The notes under the pieces were generated by a model. The model did not search any database. It had not been told where the DNA came from and was given only the letters and a program-made list of their open reading frames with translations. Positions 9,465-16,557 of a stretch of DNA of 64,000 nt are shown one piece after another. The DNA is from an uncultured Bacteroidales bacterium (GTDB lineage Bacteria; Bacteroidota; Bacteroidia; Bacteroidales; WCHB1-69). The position numbers and the translations under genes are program-made. Position 1 is the stretch's first letter. Each line of letters starts with the position of its first letter. The stretch covers positions 13,448-77,447 of the forward strand of contig CALECM010000047.1 in NCBI GenBank assembly GCA_937949745.1, written 5' to 3'.

Positions 9465-10934
9465 CTATGGTTCAGAGGAAGGCGAATTATAGTATAATTT
9501 TGGTTTGTCCGTAACCCTCCACATCTGGAGCATAATGCCGAAATAATAGGATTCTTCCGGTTTGGCAAGCGGCATCCAGGCTAAAACCCAGCAATCGTTC
9601 GGCAGTGCCACAATATCTTCTTCCGACTGCGCGATCATGGCCAGGGATTCTTTTTCACACTGGTTATGTTTTTTGGTGGAAAGGTCGGCAATGGTAAAAA
9701 GAACTAAAAACACGAATGCTACGGAAGTAAAATAGATTTTTTTCCACTTAACCGCTTCTTTCAGTAAGAAAATAGTAGTACCTGCAAATAAAAAGAATAC
9801 GGCTAATGTGACCGGCATAATGGTATCATACCGCAATACATAGGGTCTATAACTTCTGTAACCTCCCAAAGGTAAAAGTAATATAAAAATAACTGAGAAA
9901 ACGGCCACCCATTTTAAAGCGGTAAAGAGTTTTTTACTGTTAGGATTGTCCTTGAACCGGGTTTTGATGATGATAAAATTAAAAATAAGCGGTACGGTTA
10001 AAAAAAGCCATGGAATGTTACAGAATTGTTTCACCAGTCCTTCCGGTAATTTTTGATATAGCACCCATGTGGTGAAACCCGGATCCGCGCCGGCAGTGTT
10101 AAAAGTTCCCACATATAAGGAATACAAGGAAATAAGTGAAATCGGGAGTAGGTAAATGTAATATTTTTTCGGTATTTTTTTAATGGAGAGGATCAGTCTT
10201 TTCCACCATACTCCTTTCCCGAGGAAATGCCAGTTTTTCCATAAATTTTGTACCACGGCCATCATGGAGATGATAAGTACGATTCCCGGATTCAAAGGTC
10301 CGCTGAAACAGATAACAATAGCTAAAACGGACCAGATTAAAATCATCACAACATTAAGCCTCACTATCCTGCCATGATAAAATTCGAGGATCATGGGCAG
10401 GAAATAAAGGATGAGGAATATGGAAGGCATGGCGTAAAAGAAACAATAGGGGATTGAAGGATCAATAATACCCATGGTCCTCACAAAGCCGTTGGCCTGG
10501 AACAGGGGAGTCAGGATACAGGCAATAATAATAAATTCTTTGGTCAGGAAATTTATGCGTCCTGTTACCGCTATATAAATCAGGATAATAAGTAAAATAT
10601 GCATGGAAAGTTTGGTAATGCCGCCGGTAGCATAAACACTATCGATAGGGTCCATAAAGCTTTGGAGCGCCAAAGGAGTGATACGGTATATTTTCTGGAA
10701 AATCCAGTGCGAGAAGAAGCGATTGGGATTGTGGTGGAGGTCCTTGTTTATCACGGTTTTTATCCCAAGCGGATCTTCCATGGTTTGCTCCATATATGGA
10801 GTGGGAACCACTGATTCAGCCACATCTCCGTCCAATACAGCCCTGTCATACTGAATAAAACTATGGGTGAAATCCCAAAGCAAAAACAATACCGGTATAA
10901 TCAAGAGTAACCTGAAATCAAATTTAAATTTCAT
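9465..10934 (-). CDS. Polytopic membrane protein of unknown function
   Basis: 489 residues. One N-terminal membrane segment (about 8-24) is followed by a 90-residue soluble loop with conserved-looking HHNPNRFFSHWIFQKIY. About ten further hydrophobic segments and a short C-terminal soluble tail of about 60 residues follow. The topology (first helix, large first extracytoplasmic loop, many helices) resembles GT-C glycosyltransferases, but I do not see the acidic motif that would settle it. It is upstream of mutS2 with a 31 bp gap; a -7 box at 10963-10970 gives a short leader. No function is assigned. Confidence 0.75.
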   Translation of the reverse strand: MKFKFDFRLLLIIPVLFLLWDFTHSFIQYDRAVLDGDVAESVVPTPYMEQTMEDPLGIKTVINKDLHHNPNRFFSHWIFQKIYRITPLALQSFMDPIDSVYATGGITKLSMHILLIILIYIAVTGRINFLTKEFIIIACILTPLFQANGFVRTMGIIDPSIPYCFFYAMPSIFLILYFLPMILEFYHGRIVRLNVVMILIWSVLAIVICFSGPLNPGIVLIISMMAVVQNLWKNWHFLGKGVWWKRLILSIKKIPKKYYIYLLPISLISLYSLYVGTFNTAGADPGFTTWVLYQKLPEGLVKQFCNIPWLFLTVPLIFNFIIIKTRFKDNPNSKKLFTALKWVAVFSVIFILLLPLGGYRSYRPYVLRYDTIMPVTLAVFFLFAGTTIFLLKEAVKWKKIYFTSVAFVFLVLFTIADLSTKKHNQCEKESLAMIAQSEEDIVALPNDCWVLAWMPLAKPEESYYFGIMLQMWRVTDKPKLYYNSPSSEP

Positions 10935-10962
10935 GCTTGTATGTTACGAGAATATTTGGATG

Positions 10963-10970
10963 CAAAAATA
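10963..10970 (-). promoter_or_regulatory. -7 box candidate (TATTTTTG) for the membrane protein/mutS2 unit
   Basis: Minus-strand TATTTTTG, 29 bp before the start codon at 10934, a spacing expected for a short leader. Confidence 0.45.
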
Positions 10971-11072
10971 ATTTATTTTTGGTTCTTCTATAACAAAAAA
11001 GATTTTCAAAACGTTGCTTTTAAGCGGACTTCCATAAGATGGATTTAATTGGGATAAGTCAATAAATTTTCT

Positions 11073-11080
11073 TAGTTTTG
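11073..11080 (+). promoter_or_regulatory. -7 box candidate (TAGTTTTG)
   Basis: Matches TAnnTTTG on the plus strand, about 45 bp before the ATG at 11126. It is one half of a divergent promoter pair with the minus-strand box at 10963-10970. Confidence 0.45.
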
Positions 11081-11125
11081 TCCATCATAAGTAAAATTCA
11101 GGTAAAAATGAAATATGCGTAATTT

Positions 11126-11752
11126 ATGAAAAATATTTTGTTACTGTTTGTAAGCATCTTTTCCATTCAGTTGGTTTTGGGGCAGGTAGATACATCCTGG
11201 AAATACCGGTTCCCTTCCCATGAAGTACAATTCGGAATAGGAGATCCCGTGACCACGGATTATTTCAATTTTGGCAACAGATGGTTTAATCACATCTATG
11301 ACAATAATTGGTTCTCTCCGGATGTGTACAATAAAACTACTTTTTATACGCCAGCCATATCCGCTTCTTACCTTTACAGGGTAGTAAAATGGTTCTCGGT
11401 TGGGGGAAGTATTTCCTTCGCCGGTTCCTATCAGCAAAAATATGATAAGATCACGGACGAGAAATTAGGGAATGTGAATCATAATCTTTTATCCATTATG
11501 CCGTATTTAAGGTTTTCCTGGTTTAACCGGGAATATGTTACCCTATATTCGGGAATCGGATATGGTATGACTTTTGTGTTCATTAAAAATACATATGAAC
11601 CGGAAAGTCATAAGTTTGATTTTACGACATCAGGACAATTTACCGCTATCGGCGTTACGGCGGGGCGTAAGTGGTTCGGTTACGCCGAACTGGGTTTTGG
11701 GTACCGGGGTATTGTTTCAGCAGGATTCGGTTATAAATTCGGAACAAGATAA
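11126..11752 (+). CDS. Probable outer-membrane beta-barrel protein, unknown function
   Basis: 208 residues. A Sec signal peptide is evident (Lys2, hydrophobic core, Val-Leu-Gly-Gln, cleavage near residue 19). The mature part is built of alternating polar/aromatic strands (YLYRVVKWFSVGGSISFAG, YVTLYSGIGYGM, WFGYAELGFGYRGIVSAGFGYKFG) and ends in a short barrel-like strand. This is the pattern of small outer-membrane barrels of Bacteroidetes. It is followed 2 bp later by a lipoprotein gene, so the two are surely co-transcribed and may work together at the outer membrane. No specific family is recognised. Confidence 0.72.
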   Translation: MKNILLLFVSIFSIQLVLGQVDTSWKYRFPSHEVQFGIGDPVTTDYFNFGNRWFNHIYDNNWFSPDVYNKTTFYTPAISASYLYRVVKWFSVGGSISFAGSYQQKYDKITDEKLGNVNHNLLSIMPYLRFSWFNREYVTLYSGIGYGMTFVFIKNTYEPESHKFDFTTSGQFTAIGVTAGRKWFGYAELGFGYRGIVSAGFGYKFGTR

Positions 11753-11754
11753 TT

Positions 11755-12630
11755 ATGAAAAGACAAATCTTAAAATCAGGATGTTTATTTTGCATGATGG
11801 CTCTTATAATGGCCGGATGCGTACAAAAAGAAGATGCGGGGGAAAAAACCCGGAAAGTCAAGAATGTATATGATTCCTGGAGGCACGGCATGAATGAGGC
11901 GATAGGGGATTTGGCAAACATCGCTTTTTTATTCAATACATGGTATACAGCTCCCGAACAGCAGAAAGACAGTATAGAAGATATTTATCTTCCTTTCTAC
12001 AAAATAAGACCGGCTACTGACGGAAATGATGAATGGGAACTATACAGGGGTTCAAGTTGTGTTTATCGTATCAAAACGAACGGAGCACCGCTTTCGCAGG
12101 TCGGTGCCGAATGGGAAATTGAAACCTGGGAGTATGGGATAGGTTATGATTACGGATATGATACCTATGATCCGATATCTTTTACCGATGCGAAATCTAT
12201 TGTAAATATACAGGTTACCGGGCCGATGAAATGGGATATCGGGATAACGGTACCCCGTAAGCCCTCAGTTGAATTTAATATCGTGATTAAGTCTGTCGGG
12301 GACCGCATCCCGGTAAGTTTACTTGCCGCGGATTTTACCATGACCGGAAAAGGAAAACTGATGTTTGCCAGAGAAGAATATTATCCTGATAATCAAGATA
12401 TCGCTTATATCGATTTTGAGATAATGAATGATTTACTACATCTTGCACCCACAAACAGATATGCATCCAACGGCTGGTACTGGCAGGCCGGCAAGGTACA
12501 ATTGAAAGCTTATAATGATGACAAACAAACGGATATTATGGCGGCTTTCAGAGAATCGGTAAGAAACCACATGAGAGTTTTTATTACTTACCGTGGTGTA
12601 ACCGAAGAATGGCAGGATGTTGTGTATTAA
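11755..12630 (+). CDS. Lipoprotein of unknown function
   Basis: 291 residues with a strong lipobox, Leu-Ile-Met-Ala-Gly-Cys, Cys22 being the lipidated residue. The mature protein starts with Lys/Glu-rich sequence and continues with a helical stretch (DSWRHGMNEAIGDLANIAFL) and beta-rich segments containing several Trp and Tyr. No catalytic motif is visible. The start codon comes 2 bp after the stop of the barrel-like gene. The pair could form an envelope complex, but that is inference from spacing only. Confidence 0.72.
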   Translation: MKRQILKSGCLFCMMALIMAGCVQKEDAGEKTRKVKNVYDSWRHGMNEAIGDLANIAFLFNTWYTAPEQQKDSIEDIYLPFYKIRPATDGNDEWELYRGSSCVYRIKTNGAPLSQVGAEWEIETWEYGIGYDYGYDTYDPISFTDAKSIVNIQVTGPMKWDIGITVPRKPSVEFNIVIKSVGDRIPVSLLAADFTMTGKGKLMFAREEYYPDNQDIAYIDFEIMNDLLHLAPTNRYASNGWYWQAGKVQLKAYNDDKQTDIMAAFRESVRNHMRVFITYRGVTEEWQDVVY

Positions 12631-12717
12631 TTTATCAATCCTTATATCATTCTTATTCATCTGTAAACGATATCCGGATTTATAATGATTGATGATGCTC
12701 TTTTATAGTAATTAATT

Positions 12718-13608
12718 ATGGAAATGATTGATTCCTTTGTCCATTATCTCCAGTATGAAAAGCGACTTTCGGAACATACGGTGATCTCCTACCGGCATGA
12801 TCTGGAACAATTTTTTGGATATGCCGCCCGCGCTTTTGAAGCGGACAAACTGGATCAAATCGATCCTTCCGTTATAAGGACCTGGATCATTACCTTGCTG
12901 GAAGAAGGACTATCAACCAGAAGTATTAACCGGAAGCTCAGCGCCCTGAAATCCTTTTTCAATTACCATATCCGGATCGGAAATCTCAAAAAGAGTCCGA
13001 TGTACCAGGTTTCGGCGCCTAAAATGTCGAAAAGGTTACCTGAATTCGTGGCGCAGGAAGATATGGAACAACTTTTTTCGGCCGAACTTTTTTCCGATGA
13101 TTTTACCGGCTGGAGAGACCGGGCTATTATAGAACTTTTTTATTCCACCGGCATGCGTCTTTCCGAACTGATCAATATTAAAAGGCAGGATATAGACCTT
13201 TATGACAACACGGTCAAAGTATTGGGAAAACGGAATAAAGAAAGGATCATCCCGGTAACGCCCGCTGCCAGGCAGGCTTTGGAAAAATACATCTCTTTTT
13301 TAGATAATAAGCCGGAATCCGCAAACAAAAATTCTTTTATTTTTGTTACCAATAGAGGCAGTAAACTATATCCGAAAGCCGTGTACAACATTGTGAGAAA
13401 ATATCTCGATATGATTACCACCATTGACAAAAGAAGCCCGCATGTGATAAGACATACCTTTGCTACACATTTATTAAATAACGGAGCTGATATCAATGCC
13501 ATTAAAGAGATACTGGGTCATTCCAGTCTGGCTGCCACGCAAATCTATACCCGTAATTCTATAGAAAAACTAAAGTCCATATATAAACAAGCCCATCCCA
13601 GGGCATAA
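12718..13608 (+). CDS. xerC: Tyrosine recombinase, XerC/XerD type
   Basis: 296 residues, the normal length for Xer recombinases. The N-terminal SAM-like core-binding domain (about 1-85) has the typical YLQYEKRLSEHTVISYRHDL opening. The catalytic domain shows Arg in STGMRLSEL, a Lys in the beta-hairpin near VLGKRNKER, His-x-x-Arg in SPHVIRHTF, His in ILGHSS and the nucleophile Tyr in TQIYTR near the C-terminus. The complete set argues for an active enzyme resolving chromosome dimers at dif. The gene directly before hpf is usually called xerC in Bacteroidetes, though XerC and XerD cannot be separated with certainty by eye. It is host-type; nothing suggests an integrative element. Confidence 0.9.
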   Translation: MEMIDSFVHYLQYEKRLSEHTVISYRHDLEQFFGYAARAFEADKLDQIDPSVIRTWIITLLEEGLSTRSINRKLSALKSFFNYHIRIGNLKKSPMYQVSAPKMSKRLPEFVAQEDMEQLFSAELFSDDFTGWRDRAIIELFYSTGMRLSELINIKRQDIDLYDNTVKVLGKRNKERIIPVTPAARQALEKYISFLDNKPESANKNSFIFVTNRGSKLYPKAVYNIVRKYLDMITTIDKRSPHVIRHTFATHLLNNGADINAIKEILGHSSLAATQIYTRNSIEKLKSIYKQAHPRA

Positions 13609-13610
13609 AA

Positions 13611-13617
13611 AAGGAGG
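13611..13617 (+). promoter_or_regulatory. Strong Shine-Dalgarno sequence before hpf
   Basis: AAGGAGG ends 5 nt before the hpf ATG at 13623. Perfect anti-SD complements are rare in Bacteroidetes, and no other gene start that I examined in this window has one at proper spacing, so it is likely to matter for hpf translation. Confidence 0.6.
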
Positions 13618-13622
13618 CTAAT

Positions 13623-13922
13623 ATGAACATTAACATTTCGGCTGTACATTTCAAAACAGATCAAAAATTGGAATCTTTCATCACTGAGAAAGTGGAGAAA
13701 CTGAATAAGGTTTATGACAATATCCTGGGTGCCGAGGTAACCCTTAAACTGGAAAATACGGATAAACCCGAAAACAAAACTTCAGAAATCAGAATGAAGA
13801 TAAGAGGAAATGACGCGCTCGCTACCAAAACTGCCAAATCCTTTGAAGAGGCTACCGATTTAAGTGTGGATGCCTTACGCAAACAATTAACAAAACTGAA
13901 AGACAAAGAACGGGGTAATTAA
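13623..13922 (+). CDS. hpf: Short ribosome hibernation-promoting factor (HPF/RaiA family)
   Basis: 99 residues, the length of short HPF. The pattern is a beta strand (NINISAVHFK), a helix (LESFITEKVEKLNKVYDN), strands (AEVTLKLEN, KTSEIRMKIRGND) and a second basic helix (SFEEATDLSVDALRKQLTKLK), which is the RaiA/YfiA fold that binds the 30S decoding centre. It starts 14 bp after xerC and ends 3 bp before the phosphopantetheinyl transferase, so the three form an operon. The xerC-hpf pair is common in Bacteroidetes; here rpsU, often next to it, is absent. The start is fixed by the SD sequence. Confidence 0.92.
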   Translation: MNINISAVHFKTDQKLESFITEKVEKLNKVYDNILGAEVTLKLENTDKPENKTSEIRMKIRGNDALATKTAKSFEEATDLSVDALRKQLTKLKDKERGN

Positions 13923-13925
13923 CCG

Positions 13926-14543
13926 ATGCCTCTTATTTTATCCGATTCGCCCCTTCCGGATATTTCCTTATCGATATGGCATATCACGGAAACCGAACAA
14001 GAACTGTTACAGTATCTGGAACTTTCATCCCATGATTTAAAAGCTATCCTCTCTTTACGGCTTGAAAAAAGGCGTTTGGAGAGGTTAGCTTGTAGAAGAT
14101 CCTTATCCTTTTTATTAAATACTCTAAAAATGGACATCCATTACGGTGAATCCGGTGAACCTGTCATGGAAGGCCTTAATATTTCTTTTTCCCACACTTT
14201 GGATTATGCGGCTGCGGCAGTCTCTAAGTTTTTCAGGGTAGGTATTGATATGGAAAGAGTTACATCCAGAATACTTTCATTGTACCCTAAATTTATCGGA
14301 CAGGAAGAAATAAGGAATGTAAATGTTTACGATCCTGAAGAAGTCACCTATTACTGGTGTGCCAAGGAAGCGGTCTATAAGATATTTCCCGGAATTGGTC
14401 TGGATTTCAGAGACCATATATTCGTCGACAGGAAAGCCGCTAAAGCTACGGTAAATGTGCGTGGAAATAAATATTCAATAAGATTACGGGATTATAATTT
14501 AGATTCGATGACGGTCGTTTTGGCCTGGCCGGAAAAATCCTGA
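13926..14543 (+). CDS. 4'-phosphopantetheinyl transferase (Sfp/AcpT superfamily)
   Basis: 205 residues. The family transfers the phosphopantetheine arm of CoA to a Ser of acyl- or peptidyl-carrier proteins. The magnesium-binding motif is VGIDMERV and the second conserved motif is YYWCAKEAVYK, with the FSHT segment before the first. The length fits the two-half Sfp type rather than the small AcpS type. It follows hpf by 3 bp. No carrier-protein gene is nearby, so the substrate (fatty-acid ACP or a secondary-metabolite carrier) is not shown by context. Confidence 0.85.
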   Translation: MPLILSDSPLPDISLSIWHITETEQELLQYLELSSHDLKAILSLRLEKRRLERLACRRSLSFLLNTLKMDIHYGESGEPVMEGLNISFSHTLDYAAAAVSKFFRVGIDMERVTSRILSLYPKFIGQEEIRNVNVYDPEEVTYYWCAKEAVYKIFPGIGLDFRDHIFVDRKAAKATVNVRGNKYSIRLRDYNLDSMTVVLAWPEKS

Positions 14544-14571
14544 CCGGATAGGAAAGTTTATATTTTTATTC

Positions 14572-14579
14572 TATTTTTG
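14572..14579 (+). promoter_or_regulatory. -7 box candidate (TATTTTTG) for the ROK gene
   Basis: TATTTTTG on the plus strand, 17 bp before the ATG at 14597, implying a leader of only about a dozen bases. The last base of the box is also the first base of an 18 bp palindrome. Confidence 0.5.
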
Positions 14580-14596
14580 TTCTTAAATTTAAGAAC
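14579..14596 (+). promoter_or_regulatory. Perfect 18 bp palindrome at the ROK gene start, operator candidate
   Basis: GTTCTTAAATTTAAGAAC is its own reverse complement and fills exactly the space between the -7 box and the ATG at 14597. A dimeric regulator bound here would cover the transcription start. Confidence 0.55.
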
Positions 14597-15700
14597 ATGT
14601 ATACAAACGATAGCAGAATAGTCATCACGCTGGATGCCGGTGGCACTAATTTTGTATTTAGCGCCATAAGGGCCAACCGGACTATTGCCGGTCCTATTGT
14701 CAAACCTTCTAATGCCCATGACCTTCATCTTTGTCTTTCCATGATGGTGGAAGGGTTTTCCGAAGTGATGGAACAACTGGATGATAAACCCGTTGCGATC
14801 AGCTTCGCGTTTCCGGGTCCGGCTGATTATCCGGATGGTGTTATCGGCGGTTTTCTTCCCAATTTTCCCTCTTTCCGTGATGGTGTGGCCCTGGGCCCTT
14901 TTCTGGAAAGACATTTTAAGATTCCCGTATTTATCAACAATGATGCCGACCTTTTCGTTTACGGGGAAGCTTTGGCAGGAGTTTTACCGGAAATCAATGC
15001 CAAATTGAGAAAGTTGGGTAGCGATAAGCAATATCATAACCTGATCGGGTTCACCTGGGGAACGGGTTTCGGATTTGGGTTTACCGTTAACGGGAATATG
15101 CATATCGGAGATAATTCCTGTTGCGAAGCTTATTGCCTTCCGCAAAAAAATAATCCCGGACTTATCATCGAAGATGCGGTATCGATCCGTGCGATCAAAC
15201 GGGTATACGGCGAGAAAAGCGGCCAACCGGCCCATCAATTGGAGCCTTATGATATTTTCCGTATTGCAGAAGGAGAGATTTCCGGAGACCGGCAGGCAGC
15301 CTGTGCCGCTTTTGAAGAATTCGGGGAAAACGCAGGTGAAGTTTGCGCCAATGTAATTAATCTCATTGACGGCATTGTCGTATTCGGAGGAGGATTGACC
15401 AAAGCTTACCGGTATATTATTCCTTCCTTGATGAAAGTGTTGAAAAGTAAAATACACACTGTGAGTGGAGATACACTCGGCCGCCTGCAGGTTAAGCCAT
15501 ATAACCTGGACGATGATGAAGAATTTCTGGCATTTGCACGCGGAGATTCAAGAAAGATTAAAATTTACGGGAGTGAGGATACGATTACCTATGATCCTCA
15601 AAAGAGAGTCGGTATTACTATTTCGAAGATCGGCGCCAGTCATGCGGTTTCTTTAGGCGCATATGCTTTTGCCCTGAATGAGATGGATAAGAAAATATGA
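14597..15700 (+). CDS. ROK-family sugar kinase (glucokinase-like), divergent
   Basis: 367 residues. The actin-like ATPase motif LDAGGTNF is at the N-terminus, followed by SFAFPGPADYPDGVI, FINNDADLFVYGE (sugar/phosphate-binding Asn-Asn-Asp) and the late motif VVFGGGLTKAY. The family phosphorylates hexoses or N-acetyl-hexosamines. The usual ROK zinc site (GEIGH followed by a CxCGxxGCxE cluster) is not present in recognisable form; the corresponding stretch reads MHIGDNSCCEAYCLPQ. Sugar specificity is therefore uncertain. It has no helix-turn-helix N-terminus, so it is an enzyme and not a repressor. It has its own promoter and an adjoining perfect palindrome. It converges with the EFR1 gene 8 bp downstream. 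Confidence 0.82.
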   Translation: MYTNDSRIVITLDAGGTNFVFSAIRANRTIAGPIVKPSNAHDLHLCLSMMVEGFSEVMEQLDDKPVAISFAFPGPADYPDGVIGGFLPNFPSFRDGVALGPFLERHFKIPVFINNDADLFVYGEALAGVLPEINAKLRKLGSDKQYHNLIGFTWGTGFGFGFTVNGNMHIGDNSCCEAYCLPQKNNPGLIIEDAVSIRAIKRVYGEKSGQPAHQLEPYDIFRIAEGEISGDRQAACAAFEEFGENAGEVCANVINLIDGIVVFGGGLTKAYRYIIPSLMKVLKSKIHTVSGDTLGRLQVKPYNLDDDEEFLAFARGDSRKIKIYGSEDTITYDPQKRVGITISKIGASHAVSLGAYAFALNEMDKKI

Positions 15701-15708
15701 TATTTGGA

Positions 15709-16476
15709 TCACCATTTACAATTAGGATTAACATACCGCCCTCTGGAATGAGTTTTCTTTCCGTATTGGATTGCTGTTACCGGGCATCGGTGCAGACATC
15801 CGAGACATTGTGTGCATTTCTTATTCCAGACGGGTTTTCCTTCCACCATCGTGATGGTATTGCACGGGCATATTTCGGCGCATAATCCGCAGGAAATGCA
15901 ACGATCGGTGCTATGGAAAGGCCTGGTGCTACGATCAAATTTATAGTACGGATGCGTAATTGCCGATTCCAGCCATGCCCATCTTTTTTTGTGTAAAGGT
16001 AATTTACTGGTTTCTTTCGCGGCAATCGTTTCATTAATAGATATCAATTCACGGTCGGTTTTTTCCAGTAAAACCGGTATTTCATCCGGAGGAGTAAGCA
16101 GATCCATCATGATGATATAATTATCCGGCATGAAAACGGAAAACGAAGCGGATAGCCGGTAACCTCCCGAAGCTAATCTTTTTTTAAATACTTTATCCGT
16201 ATTGCCGATACTGCCGCCGCAATTAAACACGGCATAAATATATTGTCCGATATATTGGGAAAATGATAACCGGGATATAAAATCTTCGACAATGGTAGGC
16301 ATTCCCCAGAAATATACGGGAAATGAGAATCCTATACATTCGTTTTTTTCAAGTTGGAATTCGTATTGTCCGTTTTTCATACATTCGGCAATGGAAACAA
16401 GCCGGTCCGACTGGTTTTCGGCTATATTTTGCGCCACATAAAGAGAATTGCCTGTTCCGGTAAAATAGAAGATCAT
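15709..16476 (-). CDS. EFR1-type protein: flavodoxin-like domain plus two 4Fe-4S clusters
   Basis: 255 residues. The N-terminus MIFYFTGTGNSLYVA is the FMN phosphate-binding loop of flavodoxins, and the first ~150 residues follow that fold. The C-terminal ~70 residues carry two ferredoxin-type motifs, CISCGLCAEICP and CTQCLGCLHRCP, so two 4Fe-4S clusters are expected. This domain order defines the EFR1 group of anaerobes, which probably shuttles electrons between a flavin and iron-sulfur partners. The physiological partner is unknown and no redox enzyme gene is adjacent. It points towards an anaerobic lifestyle. It is convergent with the ROK kinase gene. Confidence 0.85.
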   Translation of the reverse strand: MIFYFTGTGNSLYVAQNIAENQSDRLVSIAECMKNGQYEFQLEKNECIGFSFPVYFWGMPTIVEDFISRLSFSQYIGQYIYAVFNCGGSIGNTDKVFKKRLASGGYRLSASFSVFMPDNYIIMMDLLTPPDEIPVLLEKTDRELISINETIAAKETSKLPLHKKRWAWLESAITHPYYKFDRSTRPFHSTDRCISCGLCAEICPCNTITMVEGKPVWNKKCTQCLGCLHRCPVTAIQYGKKTHSRGRYVNPNCKW

Positions 16477-16557
16477 ATTTTATTTTTATTATAAATGGAT
16501 ATAGTGAATGGTATATAGTTTTTGCCTGTGAACCATCATCTCGATGATAAAATCCAC

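Noticed and set aside
12718..13608. Tyrosine recombinase considered as the integrase of a mobile element
   Set aside because: Length, motif set and position before hpf fit housekeeping XerC; no att repeats, tRNA target or cargo genes are seen.
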